From an uncultured Psychroserpens sp. (GTDB lineage: Bacteria; Bacteroidota; Bacteroidia; Flavobacteriales; Flavobacteriaceae): DNA of 64,000 nt. Positions 28,101 through 36,703 of this stretch are shown here, piece after piece; positions within the stretch are counted from its first letter, which is position 1; each line of letters begins with the position of its first letter. The notes beneath the pieces are model-generated. The model was not told where the DNA came from. It was given only the letters and a program-made list of their open reading frames with translations, and searched no databases. Location of the stretch: the NCBI GenBank assembly GCA_947488655.1, contig CANKZZ010000001.1, forward strand, positions 434,001 to 498,000, read 5' to 3'. The translations under genes were made by a program, and so were the position numbers.

Positions 28101-30441
28101 TTCAGCAACAGCTGCAGGAATATACCAAGTTGGACCGTTCCCATTTGCAACAGATATTATCATTACTTTAAGTAATGATCAAGATATTAATTGTATAATT
28201 AATAGTTCTCCAATACGATTAGAAGCTTGTCCACCAGACAATGACAACCCATGTAACGCAACAGTTGCGGGAGTTAACGATGATGATAGCTGTACAATTT
28301 TTACTTCTGGTACGCTATTAGAAGCTACAGATTCGGGCGTAACAAATGGTACATGTGGCGGAGATCCAGATGATGATGTTTGGTTTGAGTTTACTGCCTT
28401 AAGTGAATTTCAAATTATACAACTAACTAATATAGATGGTGGTGGCTTTTTTCAAGATTTAGATCACGCAGTATATGAAGGTACATGTGATGCACCTGTA
28501 GAATTATATTGTTCTGATAATGACGCTAGTCTTACAACCTCTTTAACAGTTGGCAATACATACTTTATTAGAGTGTTTTCTGCAGGTTCAGATCCAGTTG
28601 ACTATACATTTGATTTATGTATTAGACCTGGATTAGGAAATGTATCTGTAGATCAAACAACTTACACTATAGAAGAACTTGTAGTAGATATTTTAATAGA
28701 TAGTCCTTGTGCGCAAATTTCTAATATAACATCATCTACAGGAACAGATTTTGGAGATGTTAATGGTATTGGATATTTTAGTGCAGATGAAGGAAGTTTC
28801 CCGTTTGAAGATGGAATTTTATTAACTTCAGGAAACGCTGCTTTAGCAGGTGGTCCAAACTTTAATGCAATGAGTGATGGAGGTTTTGCATGGGCTGGAG
28901 ATCCAGAGCTGGATGCAGAAGTAGGTATAAACTCTAATAACGCCTCAATAATAGAATTTGATTTTGTGCCTTTATCAGACGAAATTAGTTTTGACTTTTT
29001 AATGGCTTCAGAAGAATATAATGGTGGTACAGGAGGTAGTTTTGAATGTACGTTCTCAGATGCTTTTGCCTTTTTATTAACAGATGAAAACAATGTAACG
29101 ACTAACTTGGCAGTATTGCCTGGTACTGACACGCCAATATTAGTTACAAACATTCATCCAGAAAACCCAGGATGTCCAGCAATTAATGAAGAATTTTTTG
29201 GTGGGTATACTCCACAAAATTTACCTCCAATCTCTTTTGATGGTCGTACTACAGTGTTTACTGCTTTTTCGCCTGTAAATATTGGAGAAACATATCATAT
29301 TAAATTAGTTATTGCAGATGCAAGTGATGCTGCATTAGATTCTGGTGTATTTTTAAAAGCTGGAAGTTTTGATATTGGAGAGGTAGAGTTAGGTGCAGAT
29401 ATTACTGTAGCAGCAGGAACTGCAGCATGTATTGGAGAGCAAGTAATTTTAGAAACGCAAGCTCCTTCTGTAGATCACGTATGGTTTAAAGATGGTTTCC
29501 AAATTGATGGAGAAACTTCAAACACTTTAGTAGTTACTGAAGATGGTAATTATACTGCACAAATTATATTCTCACCATCTTGTATTATATCAGATGATAT
29601 TATCGTAGAATTTTTACCATTGCCAATTGCTAATACTCCACCAGACTTAGTTGGATGTTCTATTGGTAATGATACAGCAGTATTTAATTTGCCAGATAAT
29701 GATATGCCTATTTTAGGAGAGACTCAAAGTCCTGCTGATTTTACAGTCACATATCATTTAACTGAGCAAGATGCATTAGACGGTGTTGATCCTTTAATGA
29801 GTCCTTACACTAGTGTTTCTGATCCTCAAACGGTATATGCGCTAGTAGTAAATAATAGTACGGGATGTATAAATACAACAAGTTTTAATTTAGTGTTAGG
29901 TACTGAGCCAGAAACTACGTTTACTACAGATTTTGATTATGAAGTTTGTCCTGATGCTGTTGTGCCAATTATTATAGAAGCTACACCACAAAATTATGAT
30001 ACTTCACAAGTATCATTAAACTGGTACTATGCTTTTGATGCTAGTGCAACTCCAGAATTAATTACTGGAGAGAACGGGTTAACATTACCTGTTTTAGAAG
30101 GTGGTATTTATACAATTGAAGTAACATTTAATGATACTGGATGTACATCATCACAATCTCAAGAGGTGATTGAGTTAGAAAGTTGCTTCATTCCACAAGG
30201 TATTTCTCCAAATGGAGATGGTATGAATGACAGTTTTGACCTTAGCAACTTTAGAGTAACAAGACTAGAAATATTTAATAGATATGGCATGTCTGTATAC
30301 CAAAAAGCTAACTATGTAGATGAGTGGTTTGGTCAAGCAGACAATGGAGATGAGCTTCCTGTAGGTACATATTTCTATTCTGTTGACTTTGAAGATAGAG
30401 AAAGTGAAACCGGTTGGGTTTACATTCAAAGAGAGAAATAA
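25189..30441 (+). CDS. Giant multidomain adhesin 2, T9SS type B, with tandem module and choice-of-anchor L-like domain
   Basis: The 1750-aa protein has a signal peptide ending NAQ, a jelly-roll/MAM-like domain plus Fn3, then two tandem 269-residue jelly-roll/Fn3 modules (residues 270-538 and 539-807), the same CUB-like Cys-rich segment and DDDVWFEFTALSE domain as the protein at 17572, a region matching choice-of-anchor L domains (about 1150-1400; GILLTSGNAAL, DFLMASEEYN), Ig-like regions and the type B T9SS C-terminal domain (PQGISPNGDGMNDSFDLS...ELPVGTYFYS). It is a paralog of 17572 with extra modules, and probably uses the same PorP/SprF and OmpA partners. It is a likely surface adhesin; the ligand is unknown. 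Confidence 0.9.
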   Translation: MKNITLIIALIFTCSWVNAQTYLQEDFNTEIPATWTITDGGAATGDSWIAGQQGGGNSLDGTDGAIVDSDSNGNGTELIETLTSPIFDTTGATALFLDFDQYFNSIGGDSAIVEVFDGTTWIEVLNQTADIGGFNTPDQQHIDITAFSNPAMQVRFIYNDGNAWAWYWMIDNIQVYNSTCNFPSDITVTSITANSAEISWIAGGSEMDWEVVVQPAGSGEPTGAGTMTNNNPYTISTLTAITNYEVYVRSDCGADGLSIWAGPVNFQSACDVFVPEYVENFDTIIPACWDEAGDGDATTGPTGLGAGDWNPDGFLNNGFTGAYKINLWQAFKSDWILSPQFDLTGGPFQVDFDFGIMQFGSNTNAGTLGSDDTVELLISTDNGTTWTNLLTFDNTSVIPATGTQVVADLTAYSGQIVQFGILGSEGTVDDPEDNDVFVDNFRVRAIPTCPEPTGVAVNNITAFTADISWIAGGAEMDWEVAIQPVGTGLPTGPGTATQDNPYTAMTLTPVTEYEVWVRSDCLAEGLSSWVGPVNFQTGCDVFVPDYLETFATIIPDCWDEAGDGDATTGPTGLGAGDWNPDGFLNNGFNGAYKINLWQAFKSDWILSPQFDLTGGPFQVDFDFGIMQFGSSTNAGTLGSDDTVELLISTDNGATWTNLITFDNTTVVPPTGTQVVYDLTAFSGQTVQFGILGSEGTVDDPEDNDVFVDNFRVRAIPSCQEPTGLTIANVTGTTVDVSWTAGAGETSWEYIVIPAGTGPPTTPGTVTTTTTVNITGLEFDTAYEVWVRADCGAEGLSSWVGPGEFNTTIQTNFDVDCGAGQLPGFLCYGNNDSLILTYTSTDGSPLNLSFLAGEVEGAPFDFLVVYDTDGTELYNDEGNNGDISGLTFQSTGDTISFQVTSDGSVSCDSGSFCCSDGIDFTVACATCINPSATYQVIDDCENGDQFLVDVNVSSIGDATSITISNNFDANTVSATAAGIYQVGPFPFATDIIITLSNDQDINCIINSSPIRLEACPPDNDNPCNATVAGVNDDDSCTIFTSGTLLEATDSGVTNGTCGGDPDDDVWFEFTALSEFQIIQLTNIDGGGFFQDLDHAVYEGTCDAPVELYCSDNDASLTTSLTVGNTYFIRVFSAGSDPVDYTFDLCIRPGLGNVSVDQTTYTIEELVVDILIDSPCAQISNITSSTGTDFGDVNGIGYFSADEGSFPFEDGILLTSGNAALAGGPNFNAMSDGGFAWAGDPELDAEVGINSNNASIIEFDFVPLSDEISFDFLMASEEYNGGTGGSFECTFSDAFAFLLTDENNVTTNLAVLPGTDTPILVTNIHPENPGCPAINEEFFGGYTPQNLPPISFDGRTTVFTAFSPVNIGETYHIKLVIADASDAALDSGVFLKAGSFDIGEVELGADITVAAGTAACIGEQVILETQAPSVDHVWFKDGFQIDGETSNTLVVTEDGNYTAQIIFSPSCIISDDIIVEFLPLPIANTPPDLVGCSIGNDTAVFNLPDNDMPILGETQSPADFTVTYHLTEQDALDGVDPLMSPYTSVSDPQTVYALVVNNSTGCINTTSFNLVLGTEPETTFTTDFDYEVCPDAVVPIIIEATPQNYDTSQVSLNWYYAFDASATPELITGENGLTLPVLEGGIYTIEVTFNDTGCTSSQSQEVIELESCFIPQGISPNGDGMNDSFDLSNFRVTRLEIFNRYGMSVYQKANYVDEWFGQADNGDELPVGTYFYSVDFEDRESETGWVYIQREK
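25996..26802 (+). repeat. Intragenic tandem module, copy A (269 codons)
   Basis: Begins at CDVFVPEYVENF and contains WDEAGDGDATTGPTGLGAGD and DDPEDNDVFVDNFRVRAIP. It repeats exactly in frame at +807 bp. The jelly-roll half is almost identical to copy B in protein; the Fn3 half is looser. Confidence 0.9.
26803..27609 (+). repeat. Intragenic tandem module, copy B (269 codons)
   Basis: Begins at CDVFVPDYLETF. It has the same length and order as copy A. Many codons differ at silent positions even where the protein is unchanged. Confidence 0.9.
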
Positions 30442-30461
30442 TCAACCAATATTTATAACTA

Positions 30462-30491
30462 AAAGCCTCAAGTATATTTACTTGAGGCTTT
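30462..30491 (+). terminator. Intrinsic terminator after adhesin 2
   Basis: An 11-bp perfect stem AAAGCCTCAAG/CTTGAGGCTTT with an 8-base loop and a T-run follows the adhesin stop by 20 bp. Confidence 0.92.
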
Positions 30492-30610
30492 TTTTATCCT
30501 TAATAATTAGATAATTAATAGCTTAACTTTTTGGTTTACTTCGGAAATTGGCCATCAATAAAATTCTAATATTTAAATAATAAGATTTAGTTACTACGTC
30601 TCGTTTTTAA

Positions 30611-30991
30611 TTAAATTACAAATAACATAGTAAGAGGTAGCGCAATACTAACAGCAAGTAAAAACCACAATAAATTAATATTGTATTGATCTTTTGATTT
30701 TTTGCTATTAAGTTTGGCTTTTAAGAGTGTCCTTTTTTTACCGCTATATTGCATCCAGTTTCTAAAAATAATGACAATGCATAAAACGATAAATAACACC
30801 CAAGCACTTTCCGAAGAAAATCTAATCGAATTCATTTCATTAAAAAAAGCTGTAATGAATATACCTGCTAAAAGCAATAAGCTACACTGTAGAGTAGAAA
30901 TATAATATAGGGCAATAGTATTTGCCTTTTGTTTCTTTGTTGGTTTATAATGGTCAAAAACATTAAAAAACAGAGTGTCAAAAAATTCCAT
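30611..30991 (-). CDS. Small membrane protein of unknown function
   Basis: The 126-aa protein has three predicted membrane segments (about 30-50, 63-80 and 105-125) separated by a basic loop (GKKRTLLKAKLNSKKSK). I do not recognise a family. The N-terminal FDHYKPTKKQKAN is cytoplasmic-looking. It stands alone between the adhesin and DUF5689 genes, with terminators on both sides. Confidence 0.7.
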   Translation of the reverse strand: MEFFDTLFFNVFDHYKPTKKQKANTIALYYISTLQCSLLLLAGIFITAFFNEMNSIRFSSESAWVLFIVLCIVIIFRNWMQYSGKKRTLLKAKLNSKKSKDQYNINLLWFLLAVSIALPLTMLFVI

Positions 30992-31011
30992 ATGCGTAAA
31001 TAATATTATAA

Positions 31012-31046
31012 AAGAAAAGCCACATCTATAAGATGTGGCTTTTCTT
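31012..31046 (-). terminator. Intrinsic terminator after the DUF5689 gene
   Basis: A perfect 16-bp stem AAGAAAAGCCACATCT/AGATGTGGCTTTTCTT with a 3-base loop, T-rich on the minus strand, lies 15 bp after the DUF5689 stop. It may also act on the plus strand. Confidence 0.9.
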
Positions 31047-31060
31047 AATATTTATTGTCT

Positions 31061-32491
31061 TTATTGTGCGTCTATGCTAACAAAATCTAATTCATAAGTA
31101 CCGTCAAAATCTGCATCTCCACTACCTACATATTTGAAAGCAATATAGATTTGACCAGAACCACAAGATAAATCTACGTTTCCAGACTCAAACCAATCTC
31201 CAAAGAAATCACTATCTTGAGTTACATAAGCATCAGATACGATTCCCCATGTTGCACTAGTAATTCCAGCTTCCGTTCCATCCCAATCATTAGAGAATAA
31301 AACTTCCATTGTACTTCCGTCTGAGAAACTATTTGAAGTTTCAAAGTTTAGAGTTACACCAGTATTTGCATCTAAATCTATTTGAGGAGTAATTAACCAT
31401 GCTACAGTACTTGCGTCTCCTGAATTGAATGATCCAACTCTTGCTGAAATACCTTGTGAAGCATTTGTGCCAGATTGTGTGTATGCTTCCCAACCTTCAG
31501 ATCCAGATTCGATAAAATTTGTCCAACCATTTCCAGAAATTAAAGTGTTTGTAGATTGTCCTTCAAAATCATCGGCAAATAAGTTATTTGATCCAGTTGT
31601 ATCAGCTAAACCACAAGCAATTTCTATTGGGTCACATCTCATTTCGTTATCAAAATTGATGTCTTCTGGAGAGTTGATCACTACAGTGTAAAATTCATCA
31701 AAGAAATCTCTAGTTAAAATACCATCAAGAGAACCTCTGTTAACAGGTAAATTAAGAGATTTAAAATCTGAGAACGTACTTGTGCTTAAGATTACAGAAG
31801 AACTTCCTGCACAGCTTTCTAAAAGACGCTCACCATCAAATTGATCTGTATCCTCAGAAGCAAAAGTTTTAGGGTTATTACCTAATACTTCGTCTCTATT
31901 AAATTGAACATCATTTAATCTAATATATAAGTTTTCTAAATCATTAGAAAAATCACTTATGTTAACTTCTAAAGGAACTATAGTAGCTACTTCTGGGTCT
32001 CTTAAAATATGCTCAGCTCTTTCTGTTGCAGAAATTTTTGCTAAATTATTTCCGTCAACTTTTCCTATTTGAATAACACCATTATTTTCTGATACCGAAA
32101 GACCGTCTAATTTGATATAAACTTTACGACCAAATTCATATAAAGTAAATAAAGGATTGACATCTATTTGTACATTAATACCTGCAGTTGGATTTTCTGC
32201 TTTATCTTGTAAAACTAGTTCCTCAAAAAAGTTTCCTGCTTCATCAGTAGAGATCACATATCCTGATACGTAAGTATCAAAATTTGGGCTATCTTCATAA
32301 GTTACCAATTCTCCTTGTTGTACATAGTTGCCAATAACTGCATCTATATCTATAATTATATCATCTGCACCAAATTGAATATTATCTACACTCACATTTG
32401 GTGTATCAAAATCATCATCTTGAACGCAAGAACTAAATATTACTAAACTTAGTAGTAATAAAATGCTGTTTAATTTAATTGTTTTCATCAT
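31061..32491 (-). CDS. DUF5689 surface lipoprotein with C-terminal jelly-roll domain
   Basis: The 476-aa lipoprotein has a signal peptide with lipobox FSSC (Cys about 22) followed by an acidic VQDDDFDTP linker typical of surface-exported Bacteroidota lipoproteins. Residues about 45-290 match the OB-fold-like DUF5689 domain (YVSGYVISTDEAGNFFEELVLQD, then LFTLYEFGRKVYIKLDGL). Residues about 300-476 form a choice-of-anchor J/MAM-like jelly roll (FADDFEG...TYELDFVSIDAQ). It lies 56 bp downstream of the TonB receptor on the same strand, so it is probably the receptor's surface partner. Confidence 0.88.
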   Translation of the reverse strand: MMKTIKLNSILLLLSLVIFSSCVQDDDFDTPNVSVDNIQFGADDIIIDIDAVIGNYVQQGELVTYEDSPNFDTYVSGYVISTDEAGNFFEELVLQDKAENPTAGINVQIDVNPLFTLYEFGRKVYIKLDGLSVSENNGVIQIGKVDGNNLAKISATERAEHILRDPEVATIVPLEVNISDFSNDLENLYIRLNDVQFNRDEVLGNNPKTFASEDTDQFDGERLLESCAGSSSVILSTSTFSDFKSLNLPVNRGSLDGILTRDFFDEFYTVVINSPEDINFDNEMRCDPIEIACGLADTTGSNNLFADDFEGQSTNTLISGNGWTNFIESGSEGWEAYTQSGTNASQGISARVGSFNSGDASTVAWLITPQIDLDANTGVTLNFETSNSFSDGSTMEVLFSNDWDGTEAGITSATWGIVSDAYVTQDSDFFGDWFESGNVDLSCGSGQIYIAFKYVGSGDADFDGTYELDFVSIDAQ

Positions 32492-32547
32492 TGTATTTTT
32501 TTTGTTTTTCCCTGAAATTTAGGAAGTGTATGTTGTTTATTAACTAT

Positions 32548-35421
32548 TTAGAATCTTATGTAAAAATTAAGGTAGTAAGTTGTGCCATATCCAAAGAAAT
32601 AACGATTACCAAAAACAGGTCCTGTTTCGCTGGTTTGTTCTTCTAATTGACTTCTATAATCTACACGTCTTGATTGTTCAAAACCACCTGTTTGATATGT
32701 TTTATTAAATACATTATTAATGGTAGCAAAGAAACCTACAAAGTAGTCATCAATTTTCCATGATTTACCTCCAATAACATTAACGAGCATATATGAGTCA
32801 AATTGTTCTTGCTGTAATAACTGTCTTGCAGTTGCTTCATCATAATCATTAAAGGTGGCTCCAGAGATATTTCCTCCATTTTGAAAAGTACTTTCTGGTA
32901 TTAAATCTGTATCTATAGCAAAGGCATCAGATCTTTTTAATGCACTAGGGTCTATGTAAGCTTGTGAGAAGTGGTTTGCAGTTGCTCCTATCCACCAGTA
33001 ATCTGGATCACGATATTCAAAACCTACTTGAAAAGCTCGTTCTGGTCCACCAGCTACATGATAATCTTTTAAATTAGTTGTACCACTACCATAAGTTAAA
33101 GGTTGATCTAAATCTGCACTTGTATAGTAAAGGTTTGGGTTGTTTGTGTAAACGTATTGCCCAACTGCTGCAGCACCTTTTAACTTAATTGTTGGTGTTA
33201 TTTGGGCTTCTAAACCTAACTCCATACCAATATTACGACGTCCAATATTTGTTTGTACTTCTTGAACAAAAAATCCTGATGAACTTTCTGTAAAGAAAAA
33301 CCCGATATCTGTACCATCTTCAAAATCTGCGACATAACCTGTTAATCTTGCTTTTACTTTAGGGCTTCTAAAAATGTAACTTACATCGGCAGATTTAACT
33401 TTCTCGCTTTCTAAACCAATTACGGTTTCATTGCTTTGTCTCGCATTTCCGAAAGAATTTCTAATACTTGGTGCTTTTGTAAAATAACTACCATTAATAT
33501 CTATTAAATGGCGACCTGTAATTTTATATGTAGCACCCGCTTTTACACCATAATTAGAAAAATCTAATTTTCTACTTTTACCTAAAGATCCTTCATCTCC
33601 TGTGCCAGGAAAATAACCGTTCTCATAAAGTCCGTTTCTTTGGTAAGACGTTTGAGACATATTTGCTCCTAAATAAAAATCAACTTTATTATATTTAAAT
33701 TGTGCTTGTGCAAATCCTGAGATTACATCAGCATCAATTTCATAGTTGTATTTGTAACGTTCACCTTCGGTTACTATTCTATTTGGATTTGCAAGATCAC
33801 TTTGTGCTAATTCGTCTAACGCTCCAGTTGTGTTTGCATCTTCTTCAGCAAAAGCATCAATATCTAAATATCCTGTTCCTCCTAATAAATCTTGTAGGAT
33901 AGCAAAGTTTTCACTTTTAAGATTTCTGTAGCTTAAGCTACCATTAAGTCTCACACGATCTGATAATTCTGTATCAAAAATAGTGTTAATTGTAAATTGC
34001 TTATCGTCATTTCTATCTTCTTGTATTGCATAGATAGAATTATAACCTTGTGCTCTAAGAGTTGCATTGGCACTATATAATGCATTCCAGTCTAATTGAC
34101 CATCGTTTCTAAATTCTTCTGCAGCTAAATATGCTTGTTCATAATCATAAGCTGTTGGACTAGGATCTCTTAAATGATAGCTAGGAAGGTTTTGATAATA
34201 TTCTGGCGTAGGATTTCTGGCTCCACCATAATATTGATTATTCTCTGCATCATAGCGAGCACCATTATTATCAATTCTAGTGTTACCAATTTTACCAAAT
34301 TGGTAAGCAACATTTGTATTTAATTTTGTTTTAGATGAGATATCCCAAAAATGGTTTAACATAAAAATAGGCTCATTAATCTCTCTAATTCTCGAGTTTC
34401 TAACTTCGCCATCAACTTCTCCCCAAAAAGGGTTATAAGTATTGTCTTTTAAATCAAAAACTTCTTGAGTAATTGCTGTAGAACGACCTCTTCTATTTTG
34501 TGCGTAGATTGCTGTAAAGTTAAGACTATGTTCGTCATTTATTCTTTTTTCTACTGCAGCAAAGAATGAGTTAGAGTCGTATAATGTACCATCAACAAAA
34601 CCTTCATCTCCATAACGACGAGATGCAAGTATAGAATAAGACCAACCACCTTCTAATAAACCAGAATTATAACTTGCCATAATACGACCTGTATAACTTC
34701 TATTAGCCGATGCGTAAGACACTCGTCCACCTTCTCTATATTTAGAAGCACGCATAATAATATTATTTGTACCTGCTAAATCACCAAATGAATAGTCATT
34801 TGGAGCCATACCCATAGAAAATACTTGGTTACGTTGTACATCATTAAGTCCTCCCCAATTTCCCCATTGTGGTCTACCAGTAAATTGTTTGTTCATTTCA
34901 ATACCATTGATAAGTACCTTACCATTGGCATTATCTAAACCTCTAGGTCTAAAAAACGTTGCGCTAAAATCATAAGCAGCAGCGTTAAGAAATGCATCTT
35001 TTGAGGATTGAAGTAATCCTGAAATATTATCGGTTAGTCCATCATCTTCACTATTTAAATTGTCATCAGAAATTGAAATAATAAATAAATCTTTTTTATC
35101 ACTATTGTCATAATCTAGAGTCATACCGCTAATGTCAACGGTTTTTCCTTCATTTACCACAATTGGATAGCGTTTGGTCTCGTAACCTGTTTTTTCAATT
35201 TTTAAAACTTGTTCTCCCAAGGGAACAATTCCTGGAAATTGAAATTCACCTTTGGCATCTGTTTTAATAGATTGCCCAGTTTCTTCAATGGTTATTGTTA
35301 CATCTGGAATAGGTTCTCCTGTAGTCCCATCAAGTACACTACCTTTTACAATAGTTTCTTGTGCAAATGATGTGAGCACGGAGAAAATTCCGAATAATAA
35401 AATAAAAAAACTTTTCTTCAT
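32548..35421 (-). CDS. TonB-dependent receptor with N-terminal CarboxypepD_reg-like domain
   Basis: The 957-aa outer-membrane receptor has a signal peptide ending SFAQ, a carboxypeptidase-regulatory-like beta sandwich (about 22-105; VKGSVLDGTTGEPIPDV), a plug domain (about 120-230; FRPRGLDNANGKVLINGIEMN) and a long beta barrel ending in the aromatic LNFYIRF. Such receptors import large or scarce nutrients using TonB energy. The neighbours are the DUF5689 lipoprotein downstream and a divergent secreted EEP nuclease, suggesting a nucleic-acid or phosphoester uptake locus. The substrate is inferred, not shown. Confidence 0.92.
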   Translation of the reverse strand: MKKSFFILLFGIFSVLTSFAQETIVKGSVLDGTTGEPIPDVTITIEETGQSIKTDAKGEFQFPGIVPLGEQVLKIEKTGYETKRYPIVVNEGKTVDISGMTLDYDNSDKKDLFIISISDDNLNSEDDGLTDNISGLLQSSKDAFLNAAAYDFSATFFRPRGLDNANGKVLINGIEMNKQFTGRPQWGNWGGLNDVQRNQVFSMGMAPNDYSFGDLAGTNNIIMRASKYREGGRVSYASANRSYTGRIMASYNSGLLEGGWSYSILASRRYGDEGFVDGTLYDSNSFFAAVEKRINDEHSLNFTAIYAQNRRGRSTAITQEVFDLKDNTYNPFWGEVDGEVRNSRIREINEPIFMLNHFWDISSKTKLNTNVAYQFGKIGNTRIDNNGARYDAENNQYYGGARNPTPEYYQNLPSYHLRDPSPTAYDYEQAYLAAEEFRNDGQLDWNALYSANATLRAQGYNSIYAIQEDRNDDKQFTINTIFDTELSDRVRLNGSLSYRNLKSENFAILQDLLGGTGYLDIDAFAEEDANTTGALDELAQSDLANPNRIVTEGERYKYNYEIDADVISGFAQAQFKYNKVDFYLGANMSQTSYQRNGLYENGYFPGTGDEGSLGKSRKLDFSNYGVKAGATYKITGRHLIDINGSYFTKAPSIRNSFGNARQSNETVIGLESEKVKSADVSYIFRSPKVKARLTGYVADFEDGTDIGFFFTESSSGFFVQEVQTNIGRRNIGMELGLEAQITPTIKLKGAAAVGQYVYTNNPNLYYTSADLDQPLTYGSGTTNLKDYHVAGGPERAFQVGFEYRDPDYWWIGATANHFSQAYIDPSALKRSDAFAIDTDLIPESTFQNGGNISGATFNDYDEATARQLLQQEQFDSYMLVNVIGGKSWKIDDYFVGFFATINNVFNKTYQTGGFEQSRRVDYRSQLEEQTSETGPVFGNRYFFGYGTTYYLNFYIRF

Positions 35422-35479
35422 ACCTTATTTTAATGATTAATAGATCTTGCTTAACTAAATATTAGTATTTAAAAGCTAG

Positions 35480-35487
35480 CAAATTTA
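35480..35487 (-). promoter_or_regulatory. -7 promoter box (TAAATTTG) of the TonB receptor
   Basis: This is a full TAnnTTTG match on the minus strand about 58 bp before the receptor ATG, in the divergent gap with the secreted nuclease. Confidence 0.55.
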
Positions 35488-35560
35488 CATTATTTATAAT
35501 AAATACATACTTTTGGCTCGACAATTGCAATCATAATAACGATAACATAATATATACACT

Positions 35561-36634
35561 ATGAAACCAAAACATTTTTCTTTAGTAGTTATATGTCTTT
35601 TACTGGCATTTAATAGTTTTTCACAAGAAGAGAAAAAAGAAAAACGCTTTAAAATTCACACAGTAGCATTTTACAATTTAGAGAATTTATTTGATACTAT
35701 CAACGACACCACTAAGTTTGATGAAGCTAGTCCTATCATGGAAATGAATGCCAATAGAGAGGAAGTCTATGTGAAAAAAGTAAAAAATATGGCTCGCGTA
35801 ATTGCAGATATTGGAGCAGATATTACAGGAAATACACCAGCTATTATTGGTGTTTGTGAGGTAGAAAACAGACAAGTTTTAGTAGATGTAGTTAATGACC
35901 CACTTTTATTGGCTAAAGATTACGGTATTATACACTACGAGTCTCCAGATGCCAGAGGTATTGATGTGGCTTTACTTTATCAAAAAAAGTTATTTAGACC
36001 TATTAGCCATGGTTCTTACGAAGTAAAAATCTATGATTCTAAAACAAGAAAACGTAAGCAAACTAGAGATCAACTATTAGTGAGTGGAGAGTTAGATGGT
36101 GATTTAATACACGTTATTGTAAATCACTGGCCTTCTAGAAGTGGTGGAGAAGCTCGAAGCAGACCAAATCGTGTTGCAGCAGCAAAAGTGAGTAAACATC
36201 TTAAAGATTCATTAATGGTTAAAGACCCTTATGCTAAAATTTTTATTATGGGAGATTTAAACGATGACCCTACAAACGAAAGTGTAAAAAAAGTTTTAAA
36301 TGCCAAGAGTGATAAAAATGATGTAGACCTAAAAGGTATTTATAACCCTTATGAAGATATGTTTAGAAAAAATGGTTATGGTACTACTGCATATAGAGAT
36401 GCTTGGAGTTTATTTGATCAAATCATGTTTACTAAAGAATTAATTAAAAAAGATGATTATTCATCGTTTAGATTTTATAAAGCAGGAATTTATAATAAAC
36501 AATATTTAACAAATAAGAGAGGTCGTTATAAAGGATATCCATTTAGAAGTTTTGCAGATGGAGGATTTTCAAATGGTTTTAGTGACCACTTTCCAGTTTA
36601 CGTTTATTTAATTAAAGAAGTTGTAGAAGAATAA
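35561..36634 (+). CDS. Secreted endonuclease/exonuclease/phosphatase family protein
   Basis: The 357-aa protein has a clear signal peptide (MKPKHFSLVVICLLLAFNSF, cut after SFSQ). The EEP fold follows, with VAFYNLENLFD, GVCEVENR (metal Glu), NHWPSRSGGE, GDLNDDP and the C-terminal SDHFPVYV. It probably acts in the periplasm or outside the cell on extracellular nucleic acid or other phosphodiesters. It is a paralog of the cytoplasmic protein at 16393. The divergent arrangement with the TonB receptor and DUF5689 lipoprotein suggests a shared nutrient-scavenging role. Confidence 0.9.
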   Translation: MKPKHFSLVVICLLLAFNSFSQEEKKEKRFKIHTVAFYNLENLFDTINDTTKFDEASPIMEMNANREEVYVKKVKNMARVIADIGADITGNTPAIIGVCEVENRQVLVDVVNDPLLLAKDYGIIHYESPDARGIDVALLYQKKLFRPISHGSYEVKIYDSKTRKRKQTRDQLLVSGELDGDLIHVIVNHWPSRSGGEARSRPNRVAAAKVSKHLKDSLMVKDPYAKIFIMGDLNDDPTNESVKKVLNAKSDKNDVDLKGIYNPYEDMFRKNGYGTTAYRDAWSLFDQIMFTKELIKKDDYSSFRFYKAGIYNKQYLTNKRGRYKGYPFRSFADGGFSNGFSDHFPVYVYLIKEVVEE

Positions 36635-36656
36635 GATTTACCTTATCTAAAAAAAA

Positions 36657-36680
36657 ATGCGCTATTATTTAATAGCGCAT
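36657..36680. terminator. Bidirectional intrinsic terminator
   Basis: A 10-bp stem ATGCGCTATT/AATAGCGCAT with a 4-base loop has an A-run before and a T-run after. It separates the converging nuclease and small membrane-protein genes. Confidence 0.92.
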
Positions 36681-36703
36681 TTTTTTTATTATATCAGTAT
36701 AGT

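Noticed and set aside
28662-29153. 163-aa minus-strand open frame inside adhesin 2
   Set aside because: It is antisense to the conserved choice-of-anchor L-like region, with no family resemblance or signal; long shadows are common in such compositionally biased genes.
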